A stretch of 64,000 nt of DNA, from assembly GCA_017447865.1 (NCBI GenBank), contig JAFSMO010000029.1:40568-104567 (forward strand), in the 5' to 3' direction. Positions within the stretch are counted from its first letter, which is position 1; each line of letters opens with the position of its first letter. Positions 8,594-16,815 of this stretch are shown one piece after another. Under the pieces are notes generated by a model that saw nothing but the letters and a program-made list of their open reading frames with translations, had not been told where the DNA came from and made no database searches. The translations under genes and the position numbers were made by a program. This DNA comes from Thermoguttaceae bacterium. Lineage in GTDB: Bacteria; Planctomycetota; Planctomycetia; Pirellulales; Thermoguttaceae.

Positions 8594-10240
8594 TTAGAAA
8601 TCCATTTCCATTTGTCTTGTTTCTTCTTCTTCATCTTGCCAGTCAGCTTCCTCTTCTGGTCCATAATCTGGAAGATCTTTAGATTCAGCATTGATTTTCG
8701 CTGGATTTCCTTTCCAGTCCGGTTCCGAAAGCCGAATTCCGAATGGTTTTAATGCCTCTTTAATGCTTTTAACTGCTTGTAAACCCTCGTCGTTTTCCAC
8801 GATCGGATGCCCGTTTACCCGAGATGATTCGGTATGATAGCCATTAAAAACGTACTTAATGACCTCCTTTTCCTTCTGTGGAATTGAAATCGTAATTTGG
8901 CGGCGATCCCGAAGTCCTACATCGTCACAAGGCACAACTTTTATAATCGTATTTGATTTGGCGTCAGATTCACTCTGGATGGACTGAATGCTAAATCCCA
9001 GTTCCGGTAAAACAGTTTTCATGGATTGTACAATGTACTCCCGCCGTTCTTCCGCTTTTTGAGCCGAGGCAACTGAAATCTTCATGTTGTCATATATCTT
9101 AAGCCAGTTTTCAATTTGACTTTCAATCGTCGAATCATTCCCTTCCTGGCAGGTCACTTTCATAGCTTCAATCGAGTTTTGCAAAAAAACGAGGTCTGAC
9201 TTTGCCCAACGTTTAAAGATTTCGTTTTGGGCAAGCTCCAGCATGTCTTCAAGTTCTGCAATTTTAGGAGCATATTTCTGGTTGAAGGCTTCTTGTTGCT
9301 GCTTCTGTTCTTTGATCCTTTCCAATTCACGTACCAGAACTGCAAGATGGCGGTCCATAGTGGACCGATAGTTTTGGAGAATCTCTTGCACTCCATACGT
9401 TTGACTCTGAATGCACTGCTCCAGTCTTCGAAGATTATCGGCCCCAACTGGATCGATTTTTTCTGCCTCTTCAGGAGAACAGGGTACTTTGCTTTGCAGT
9501 GCCTCAATTTCCAGCCTCGCCTGCTCCTTAATTTCCAAAGATCGCAGCCTTGTTACTACATCGAGTTTCCAGTTCGACCAGTTGGTTTGCAGATTGTCAA
9601 CGGAACTGAGGGTTGAGTTCTGAAGTTCCTTGCGAAATTGCTCAAGTTGTCCTGGCCACGACGAGTCTGGCAAGCGTTGCGTACGGAACAGGCTTGTCAT
9701 CTCCTCCATCTCTGCCTGAAGAGATTGGATTCTCGGCTTCATTTTAGTACATTCACTATCCTGCTCCTGCAAAAATTTCATCCTTCTTTGAATCTTCTTT
9801 TTGTTTGCAATAACAGAATCCAATGCCTGACTGTATTGTCCTTGCTGAAGCATTTCAAGAAATCCCCGATCTTCAGAATAATCAAAATCTTTAAGCAGGG
9901 ACTCACGAGTCATTTTTTGAAGGATGGCCGAAAATGGAGCAATCATTTGCTGCATTTCATTCTGTTCGCGGTCAAGACGCTCCTTATACATTATCTTGCG
10001 TTCGATTGCCTTCTGACGCTGGTATTCTTCGTACGCTTCTGCCGCTTTTACGGCCTGTTCTCCAGCCATTTTTCCAGCAGCAATTCCACCTTTAACGATA
10101 GCCTTCCCTGCCCAAAAGGTCAATATACCAGCTCCAACCGCAAGTCCACAAAAAGCCATAACTGCTGCACCAAGTGCTTCACCCGTCAACTCTGCAACAT
10201 CAGAAACAATGGATACATCGGTCTCTTTAACTCCACTCAT
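8594..10240 (-). CDS. Membrane-anchored coiled-coil partner protein (operon A)
   Basis: This is a 548-residue protein. The N-terminus has a Gly/Ala-rich hydrophobic segment (~18-45, AAVMAFCGLAVGAGILTF) that should enter a membrane, followed by a very long coiled coil (~60-400; repeated Glu/Lys/Gln, for example RLDREQNEMQQM). A globular domain at ~405-515 (LPELGFSIQSIQ..., ITISIPQKEKEVIKYVFNG) comes next, then a strongly acidic tail. The final globular domain is similar in layout to the end of the 22141-23415 protein (LRSLGFIF..., FLVSADGAMRYSFDQYEG). The start codon overlaps the radical SAM stop as TAATG. It probably couples the AAA+ ring to the membrane or to a sensor. Confidence 0.65.
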   Translation of the reverse strand: MSGVKETDVSIVSDVAELTGEALGAAVMAFCGLAVGAGILTFWAGKAIVKGGIAAGKMAGEQAVKAAEAYEEYQRQKAIERKIMYKERLDREQNEMQQMIAPFSAILQKMTRESLLKDFDYSEDRGFLEMLQQGQYSQALDSVIANKKKIQRRMKFLQEQDSECTKMKPRIQSLQAEMEEMTSLFRTQRLPDSSWPGQLEQFRKELQNSTLSSVDNLQTNWSNWKLDVVTRLRSLEIKEQARLEIEALQSKVPCSPEEAEKIDPVGADNLRRLEQCIQSQTYGVQEILQNYRSTMDRHLAVLVRELERIKEQKQQQEAFNQKYAPKIAELEDMLELAQNEIFKRWAKSDLVFLQNSIEAMKVTCQEGNDSTIESQIENWLKIYDNMKISVASAQKAEERREYIVQSMKTVLPELGFSIQSIQSESDAKSNTIIKVVPCDDVGLRDRRQITISIPQKEKEVIKYVFNGYHTESSRVNGHPIVENDEGLQAVKSIKEALKPFGIRLSEPDWKGNPAKINAESKDLPDYGPEEEADWQDEEEETRQMEMDF

Positions 10241-10872
10241 TACAAACTCCTTTTTTCAATAATAATATCAAATTCGGCCATTTTAGAAGCGAATTTTTCC
10301 CGAAATCCCAACGGAGGAATACCCATCCACTTCAACATTCCCGAATCAAATTCCAATTCAAGTCCCTGGGATGGCTCGGACAATCGGTCTGCCCAGTCCT
10401 TATAACGATCCGAAAGAAAATGAACACGCTGATTTGCTGACCCTCTCCAGAGCAAATTCGCGTATTCCTCCTCAACAAAAGGCCCGTCCACGAGCACGTC
10501 CAACAGGGAAACCAGCTGTTTCTGCGCGGGGGTCCCCGATTGAATCAGGTCTTCCAGGAGAAAACCCGTAAAACAGAAAAACGAAAAATCTTTCTTTTCA
10601 CGAGTTTTCAGGATCAATTCTGCAAGCGCTTCGGCCTGTTCCATAGGCTCACCGCCGCTGAAGGTGATTCCTTCAAGATTGGAAGCGTTTAAGAAGAGGT
10701 CGGCGAGTTCATCAACGGATATTTCGAACCCACCTTCGAATGGCTGCATCTCTGGAGCAACACAACCGGGGCAGTGTCTTCTGCATCCTTGCACCCACAA
10801 AACTCCTCGAAGTCCAGGGCCCAATACCGAACAGGCAAGAGAGTATCTCGCAGCCCGAATTACAGTTTTCAC
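10240..10872 (-). CDS. NrdG-like radical SAM protein (operon A)
   Basis: This is a 210-residue radical SAM protein of the small NrdG/glycyl-radical-activase type. It has GPGLRGVLWVQGC, the cluster motif CRRHCPGC (CxxxCxxC), the SAM-binding TFSGGEPM, and a C-terminal VDGPF...WRGSANQ...DRY signature that is also seen in the operon B copy. The start is GTG with GGAG eight bases upstream. It is the first gene of operon A, behind a good sigma70 promoter. No glycyl radical enzyme (NrdD, PflB) is visible in the window, so its normal partner is missing and the target may be another operon protein. The fold is certain, the role is not. Confidence 0.85.
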   Translation of the reverse strand: MKTVIRAARYSLACSVLGPGLRGVLWVQGCRRHCPGCVAPEMQPFEGGFEISVDELADLFLNASNLEGITFSGGEPMEQAEALAELILKTREKKDFSFFCFTGFLLEDLIQSGTPAQKQLVSLLDVLVDGPFVEEEYANLLWRGSANQRVHFLSDRYKDWADRLSEPSQGLELEFDSGMLKWMGIPPLGFREKFASKMAEFDIIIEKRSL

Positions 10873-10911
10873 ATTTGAATCTCCATGTGTACATGTTTTT
10901 CCTGTAATCTT

Positions 10912-10939
10912 ATTCTAATAGATTTCTGAAAATTTTCAA
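10912..10939 (-). promoter_or_regulatory. Sigma70-type promoter of operon A
   Basis: On the minus strand -35 TTGAAA (10934-10939) and -10 TAGAAT (10912-10917) are 16 bases apart, and both match consensus at five of six positions. Transcription would start near 10905, giving a leader of about 33 bases to the GTG of the radical SAM gene. Confidence 0.6.
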
Positions 10940-11340
10940 CCCCTTGAGAGGTTTTTTCCTCAAAATTTTAATATTTTATAAAAAACGACATCATCTGAAA
11001 ACACACGGTCATTTTAGAGGCGGGAAGACAGAGCGATCATTTCCAGTCGTGAATCGGCCTTTGATAAGGTCCCCCCTTTGATGATCGGGGCGAGGGACAT
11101 CCCCTCTCAAGGACAAAAATTAAGAAGTATGCCCCTCAAACAGACTTTCCTGGTGGCCCGGGCAAATGGGATAAAGTTGCCGTTATGGATCCGGTTCGTG
11201 ATTTGCGAAATGAAGGGGCGTTCCTCGTGAATGGCTTGATTCGGTCCTGAATTGTAATTGTTACAAATTCAATTATAATGAGATTATCCTGCTAAAATGC
11301 GAGGTGAATTTCGTTGCAATTTGGAGGAAAGGAGAAATCG

Positions 11341-11379
11341 AGGTTCACTGTACGAATGTAGGTACTCGATAGTGAACCT
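11341..11379. repeat. Perfect inverted repeat after the PLD-like gene
   Basis: AGGTTCACT (11341-11349) is the exact reverse complement of AGTGAACCT (11371-11379); the interior holds two further GTAC palindromes. It lies about 40 bases past the stop of the 11419-12543 gene, without a following T-run, so it may be a 3' stabilising hairpin or a protein-binding site. The rest of the 10940-11418 gap shows only small broken reading frames and short GC hairpins near 11080-11100; nothing there can be assigned. Confidence 0.45.
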
Positions 11380-11418
11380 TAAGTTTCCCTTTGAGCATGG
11401 ATTCGTCGATCTTTATGA

Positions 11419-12543
11419 TTATAAAAAATGTGCCTGACGATTTCCATCTACATATTCGAACATAACATGTGGTACATTGGAACTGTCTTTGTATTTTCCA
11501 TCAATTATCGAAGCAAATGGTTCAGGGAGAAATGCAATAGTACGAATTCCATTATTACTCTGAATTTCTCCAAGGCCACCTGTAAACTGAATTGCAACTT
11601 TGCAAATTCTATTATTTTTGAAACGTCCTCCCTCATCTACAATAATAAAACGATCATGAATAAAACCATTCTGATTACTCTGATTACTCTGAATAGAAGG
11701 ATTCGTATTATTAGGGCTCTTATCCCATATAATAAACTTAAAAGAATAATTTGTAAAATTTATTAAATTACTCCATATTCCTTTTTGTTTCATGTATTCT
11801 TCGAATCCATCATAAATATATTGACGAAAAGAAAAAACATCAGTAACATTCACTGAGTATAGTTTCTTTGGACTAAAAGCACAATGGAATTCAACTGTAA
11901 GATGGTGTGAAGAATCATGAAGCTGGAGGTTATTTAGTAAGCTGTTCATAACTTCATCAAGAAAAGGGTGAAACTGTTTTTGGTCATAGGGATTAAAATA
12001 TGGATCAATAATCTTAATATCAGTAGATTTGTTAAACCAAGGATATAGCATCGACATTAAACGTTGCCATTTCATTGGATATAATCGGCCGCTGGGGAAA
12101 TAAGTAGCAAGCAATCGTGGCTCAATATATTCTTGCAATTGAATAATATTCATATCGCTATCATTTAATGTTGAATCTGGGGCCGTAAATACAGCATTGT
12201 ATGGTCTCTTCTTATTTCTGGCTATAACCTCCTGCTCCCAAAGTGACTGATTAGGAGCAAGAATATCATCTATCAATGTATCCTGCTGTAATTCTTCTGT
12301 TCTTTCGTATAAATAGCTCAGCGATGAGGATATTAGATTTCTTCCTACGGAAGAATATTGACCTTTATCCAAATTCTCTCTAACAAGACGTCCATACCTT
12401 GTTTGATCAGGAATTGCTTCAACTAAATAACCATGTTGCCAGCCAAATTTTGACCAAAAAAAAGGCACTTGAAGGCGGTTACATTTACTAAAAATTTGGG
12501 GATCAACGGCATAGACACCAAAATTACCAATATCCTTATCCAT
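11419..12543 (-). CDS. PLD-like (single HKD-type) protein, probable effector
   Basis: This is a 374-residue protein with no signal peptide. IKIIDPYFN (~residue 175) followed by HDRFIIVD (~290), which fits H-x-[K/R]-x4-D with Arg in place of Lys, and FTGGLGE after it, resemble a phospholipase-D-fold nuclease that carries one HKD motif and would work as a dimer. The first ~120 residues have no recognisable domain. It is the last gene of the cassette 11419-16665, 20 bases after the ATPase. A nuclease effector controlled by the ATPase is the natural reading. The family match is by motif only. Confidence 0.5.
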   Translation of the reverse strand: MDKDIGNFGVYAVDPQIFSKCNRLQVPFFWSKFGWQHGYLVEAIPDQTRYGRLVRENLDKGQYSSVGRNLISSSLSYLYERTEELQQDTLIDDILAPNQSLWEQEVIARNKKRPYNAVFTAPDSTLNDSDMNIIQLQEYIEPRLLATYFPSGRLYPMKWQRLMSMLYPWFNKSTDIKIIDPYFNPYDQKQFHPFLDEVMNSLLNNLQLHDSSHHLTVEFHCAFSPKKLYSVNVTDVFSFRQYIYDGFEEYMKQKGIWSNLINFTNYSFKFIIWDKSPNNTNPSIQSNQSNQNGFIHDRFIIVDEGGRFKNNRICKVAIQFTGGLGEIQSNNGIRTIAFLPEPFASIIDGKYKDSSNVPHVMFEYVDGNRQAHFL

Positions 12544-12563
12544 ATTCCTTAACTCCTCTTAAC

Positions 12564-14123
12564 CTAAATGCCATACAGTTCTGTAAAACGTTCCTCGAAA
12601 AAACCACCCGGCCATTGTGTTAAGATTTCACCATTCTTATCAACAGCCATCTGGTCTATCTGGGTAGTATTGTCCTTTTTAGAGATAATAAGGATTGATA
12701 AATCATCGGGCGTCAAGGCCAGGCTTTTTTCTTCTATTTTTTTGTTATTTGTTTCCAATATCCTCCTTAAAATTCTCAAAATGAGGTGTTCGCTATGCGT
12801 TTCAATCAAAAACATCTGATTCTTGCATTCACGAATGAACAAATCTCCAAGCTCGCACTGCACCGCGGGGTGGACATGGAGTTCCGGCTGTTCTACTGCC
12901 AGAATACTTGGCCGATTATCCGTATTCGGGTCGTTCGCAATCGCGCCAACGACTACTGGGATAATCTGCGAAATACCAACACCAATGTCGCAAAGATCAA
13001 CTTCGATATTGCTGCTCTTCTCTTTCAAGCAAACAAGACCTTTCTCATTCTTGTAAAGTTCATTGTCTATCTGCAATTTTCCAAGCGCAGTATTCACATT
13101 TTCGAGCAATTCTTTACTTTTATTTTCATTTAATTTAGGATTCATCAAAACATCCCAAGCCGCCAAGCCACTCGCCCACTGTTCATTGTCCTGAGTATAG
13201 CGAGGACTATAATGACGCGGAAGGATTTCACGAATTGGGCCAATATAACGAATAGGGTCCAAACGATTTTTCAAAATATTCAAAGGACGCATTATACAAC
13301 GATTCAAAAAATCTTCAAATTCTTTATTCAGTAAATCTTCATAATCATTTTTATTATATTGTTCGTGATCCTTGACAGGAATCTGCCTTCGCCTGAATGA
13401 AATTGGAAAACCGATACTGGGAATAATATCTTCTACTTCAAATGCTTGTCCCCAATTCTCATTTTCATTTGAACTGATTGGAAGGTCCTTTGCCTGCTCT
13501 GGGGACATCGTAAATTCGTTTAAGAAACCACATTTTTGAGCTAAAGGGTGATTTTTATTGATACTAATATTACATCTCTTGGCATCAGCTGGATCCCATC
13601 CAATCGAAAAAATTTGATCACCATCAATTCCGATATTACAAGTTTTAGATAAACCACTATCATCGGATTTTACTACAAGTTCAACATAAATATTGTTGGT
13701 ATTCTTTAAGATCGAGTCAATAGTATTATTAAAACTTTCGAAGTTCATACTCTCGAAAAGGCCGTCTTCCGAATATTCTTTTCTTTCCTGATCAATATTT
13801 CGATATGAAATAAGTCCTCCTATTTCCATATCGAAACGCAATTTAACTTCCGGAGCACTATTAGTGCCATTTCGATGTACTAATCTTTTGAACCCGCCAA
13901 AATCGACAGCTTTTCCCCCCAATCCAACGGTATCACTATTGACTTCGCCAGTGCGGAGAATGTCTCGTGCGTAAAGCATCGCCTGCAAAATGGTGCTTTT
14001 GCCAGCACTGTTCTTGCCGAACAGTAGGGTAATTGGCCGAAGTGGAATAGTCACAGGTTCACTGATTCCCTTGAAATTTTCCAGGGTAATTGATGTGATT
14101 CGTCCAAAATTAGGATCTGCCAT
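12564..14123 (-). CDS. OLD/RecF-type AAA ATPase
   Basis: This is a 519-residue ABC/SMC-like ATPase. It starts with ITLENFKGI and the Walker A motif GKNSAGKST (36-44), which is typical of OLD, RecF and AAA_15/21 proteins. Late in the protein come the Walker B-type SILAVEQPELHVHP (~414-427) and the histidine loop LIETHSEH (~440). No TOPRIM domain follows, so the nuclease must come from another protein, most simply the adjacent PLD-like gene product. It lies between the HsdS-like gene (39-base gap) and the PLD-like gene (20-base gap). ATPases of this kind are common sensors in phage defence. Confidence 0.85.
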   Translation of the reverse strand: MADPNFGRITSITLENFKGISEPVTIPLRPITLLFGKNSAGKSTILQAMLYARDILRTGEVNSDTVGLGGKAVDFGGFKRLVHRNGTNSAPEVKLRFDMEIGGLISYRNIDQERKEYSEDGLFESMNFESFNNTIDSILKNTNNIYVELVVKSDDSGLSKTCNIGIDGDQIFSIGWDPADAKRCNISINKNHPLAQKCGFLNEFTMSPEQAKDLPISSNENENWGQAFEVEDIIPSIGFPISFRRRQIPVKDHEQYNKNDYEDLLNKEFEDFLNRCIMRPLNILKNRLDPIRYIGPIREILPRHYSPRYTQDNEQWASGLAAWDVLMNPKLNENKSKELLENVNTALGKLQIDNELYKNEKGLVCLKEKSSNIEVDLCDIGVGISQIIPVVVGAIANDPNTDNRPSILAVEQPELHVHPAVQCELGDLFIRECKNQMFLIETHSEHLILRILRRILETNNKKIEEKSLALTPDDLSILIISKKDNTTQIDQMAVDKNGEILTQWPGGFFEERFTELYGI

Positions 14124-14162
14124 TGTTTTTCTCCTTAAAATGATTATTTGAAAAAGGATTAA

Positions 14163-15074
14163 TTACGGTAAACGATGACTTATATATGACGCAAAGGTTG
14201 AATCCAAAATGTTCATATTGGTCACTAACTTGTTTATGAAAGCAGTAATTGGCTTGATTTTTTCAAGAAACTGCCTTTGTTTCTCCAATGAAGGACAAAG
14301 AACAGGCAATTCTTGTATTGGGGAGACTATTTTATTCCTGTTAAACAAAAATTTAAAATAGGGCATTTCCAAATTGATGGCCAAAAACTCAGGTTCTATA
14401 ATATTTTTATCACATTTAATTGACAAAAAACGCTTATAAAGTACAGGTAATTGGTCCGGATGGTGAACAATACCACAGGCATTTTCATCGTCTTGAGTGT
14501 CTGGATCCATGCCAAATTCAAGTATTTCGTCTTTGTTTTCCTGACCTCTCCGAGGTCTTGAAGATACATTCAAAACGACATCCTGCAATTTTTTCCAAGC
14601 CGGATCGGATTCAACGGAAGATGGGACGGAATCCCCAAACTCCTCGATAAAAAACGCTCGTATCAACAAATAACTGTTTTTTATTTGTGAACGTCTTTTA
14701 CGCTTGATCTCATAGATAATTCTGAAATCTTCAGCAATCGCTATCTGTTCTTCCATGGATGGCAAATCCACCGTTTCATTACAATAAATCTGAAACGGCA
14801 CACCAACCGGCATTGTATTTCTGAGGTATTTGGAGAGGTTTAATTTATTCAAAATAGCACACAAATAATGAATATTAACGTTTTCCTTGGGGAAAATTCG
14901 GGATAGTATTCTCTGGTCCTCCTTGTCCATAATGTCCATAACGACGGCATGAATCCTGGCTGAGGACTTCGGCAGGAAACCAATAAAAAGCTCTTGCTCA
15001 TCGTCTGAACAAGATGGTTTTGGCCCACATATATCCTGGATTTTAACTTTTGTATATGAATCCCGATTATACAT
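14163..15074 (-). CDS. Short HsdS-like DNA specificity protein
   Basis: This is a 303-residue protein with the alternating layout of type I restriction S subunits: LPSMEEQIAIAEDFRIIYEIKRKRR (~112-136) and CPSLEKQRQFLEKIKPITAFI (~258-280) are the helical conserved regions that follow each target recognition domain. It is shorter than the usual 400-500 residues because the first recognition half is reduced. Its start overlaps the end of the HsdM-like gene by eight bases. It would give sequence-specific DNA binding to a complex with the HsdM-like protein. Confidence 0.65.
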   Translation of the reverse strand: MYNRDSYTKVKIQDICGPKPSCSDDEQELFIGFLPKSSARIHAVVMDIMDKEDQRILSRIFPKENVNIHYLCAILNKLNLSKYLRNTMPVGVPFQIYCNETVDLPSMEEQIAIAEDFRIIYEIKRKRRSQIKNSYLLIRAFFIEEFGDSVPSSVESDPAWKKLQDVVLNVSSRPRRGQENKDEILEFGMDPDTQDDENACGIVHHPDQLPVLYKRFLSIKCDKNIIEPEFLAINLEMPYFKFLFNRNKIVSPIQELPVLCPSLEKQRQFLEKIKPITAFINKLVTNMNILDSTFASYISHRLP

Positions 15075-16665
15075 TCTTTTTCCTTAAGTTCTGATTTAAT
15101 TGTTTCAGGTAACCCTTGATATCCTCTTCGTCCTGATTTAATTGATCCAGAATATCGTTTAGCTTGGGACTGTCTGACGGTGAATAGTTAACTACGTGAT
15201 ATTTTTCAAAGGCCAGGATGTATTGCTGCGAAACAATCTCATCCTTGGGGACATAAAATTTCTCACTCTTACGGTCCTCAAAGTTTTTGAGATTTGGAGT
15301 GGATTGCCATTCTTTCCAAGCATCTAAAAAAGCAGAAATAGCCTCGTTCAACTCTTTCCGGCTTTCCTTTTCCCTTTCTTCCTCCTCCCTTTCTTCCTCC
15401 TCCCTTTCTTCCTTCTCCCTTTCTTCCTTTTCCCTTTCTTCCTTTTCCCTTTCTTCCTGTTTTATTTTATAAAACAAAACATTATCAGTAGTTCCATCTT
15501 TTTTGAATACTAACAATGCGTGTTCCATTCCAAATGCTGTGAAAAAAATGACCGCTTCAAGTTGATTATGTTCAACAAGCTGCTCTCTGATGCCTTTCGT
15601 TTTGGAACCAACAAGATTTATACTTGGCATACAAACAACCCCCAACCCTTCTGGTTTAAGGATATGTTCAGTAAGTCCTAAATAAAGAATCTCAGATCGG
15701 TGAATTTTGGCAAACAGATCTAATTCATCTGGCACTATCTCAGTATCCAAAAACGATCCAAATGGAGGAATCACAACAACCTTGTCAAAATAATTGGCAT
15801 GATTGATATAAACTTTTGACTGCCGGTCTAAAGGATTAATGCAATTAATGGTAAAATCTATGGTTTCATCGGATTTAATGGCATTAAATACTGCATATAT
15901 CGCAGCAAGTTTAGCTGAAAAAATATCCGAATCAAAACTAAAACACTGAATCTGACTTTCACCAGGTTTTTCATTTCGGCTTGCCAGGCGTTGGGCGACT
16001 TTTGTTAAAAGAATGCCGTTGCTGCAAGCGGGATCGCATACAATTTCATTTGAAGAAGGGCCAACATGTCCAGCAACAAGATCAGGAATAAGATCTATAA
16101 ATGGCGACATGGCAATCACTTCTGAAAAAATGGTATTTAGCTCGACACGATTGGACTTGACTTTTGCCACTACCGACACCAAGTTATAAAGAGGCAGCAG
16201 AAGCTCTTTGTCAATCGGCATCTCATCGACACACTTGATAATTTCTGATAAAATAGACGGATTCGTTATCCTGCATTCGACTTCCTGGAAACAACTGGCA
16301 ATACCTTTTAAATACGTATTTTTCAGACCGGACCGAAAGAATTGGAACATATTCATCCAGGGGCAAGTCTCCCACTTTTCCTGTTCTTCGCGCGTTGGCA
16401 GACCATTGATCAGTCGCATCTGTTCTTCTGAAGAGGAGTTCAAAATATGATCCCACTTTAAATGTTTTAAGTCGTCTACGAAAAGTGATTTCTTCATGTC
16501 CAAACGACCAAGCAAACGAGCAAAAAGAATATATATAACTTGTTCATTAAAAGCGTCGGTTCTGGATATTTCAGAATTATGGCAGACCTCATCCAGTTTA
16601 TCAAAAATAGCTTCAAGCTGCTTTGTGACTTCTTTATTTTCTTCATAGTTATTCGACATTTCCAA
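15067..16665 (-). CDS. HsdM-like N6-adenine methylase with degenerate catalytic motif
   Basis: This is a 532-residue protein with an HsdM-type N-terminal helical part. The SAM-binding motif I is DPACSNGILL (~210). The catalytic motif IV, normally NPPF or NPPY, reads VIPPFG (~300), so the essential Asn is replaced by Ile and methylation is probably lost. A charged low-complexity stretch of EEREK-type repeats (~402-435) is encoded by 15-base tandem repeats. No HsdR is present. It starts an HsdM-HsdS-ATPase-PLD gene row; GAGG lies five bases before the ATG. Probably a DNA-recognition scaffold rather than an enzyme. Confidence 0.75.
   Translation of the reverse strand: MEMSNNYEENKEVTKQLEAIFDKLDEVCHNSEISRTDAFNEQVIYILFARLLGRLDMKKSLFVDDLKHLKWDHILNSSSEEQMRLINGLPTREEQEKWETCPWMNMFQFFRSGLKNTYLKGIASCFQEVECRITNPSILSEIIKCVDEMPIDKELLLPLYNLVSVVAKVKSNRVELNTIFSEVIAMSPFIDLIPDLVAGHVGPSSNEIVCDPACSNGILLTKVAQRLASRNEKPGESQIQCFSFDSDIFSAKLAAIYAVFNAIKSDETIDFTINCINPLDRQSKVYINHANYFDKVVVIPPFGSFLDTEIVPDELDLFAKIHRSEILYLGLTEHILKPEGLGVVCMPSINLVGSKTKGIREQLVEHNQLEAVIFFTAFGMEHALLVFKKDGTTDNVLFYKIKQEEREKEEREKEEREKEEREEEEREEEEREKESRKELNEAISAFLDAWKEWQSTPNLKNFEDRKSEKFYVPKDEIVSQQYILAFEKYHVVNYSPSDSPKLNDILDQLNQDEEDIKGYLKQLNQNLRKKNV
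15369..15458. repeat. 15-base tandem repeat inside the HsdM-like gene
   Basis: About six copies of a 15-base unit (CCCTTTCTTCCTYYT on the plus strand) encode repeated E-E-R-E-K/E pentapeptides. The unit is a multiple of three, so copy-number changes would lengthen or shorten a charged helix without breaking the frame. Confidence 0.85.
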
Positions 16666-16815
16666 CCTCGATATATTACGTTGTACTTGAGTTTCAATGA
16701 TGGTTAAAATACAAAAGTATCTTAAATTATTATCTCGAAAAATAAAAGAATTAACATAATCTTTATTTTAAATTTCGGGATATAGGGAATGCATATTGCA
16801 TGTCATTGAAAAACT

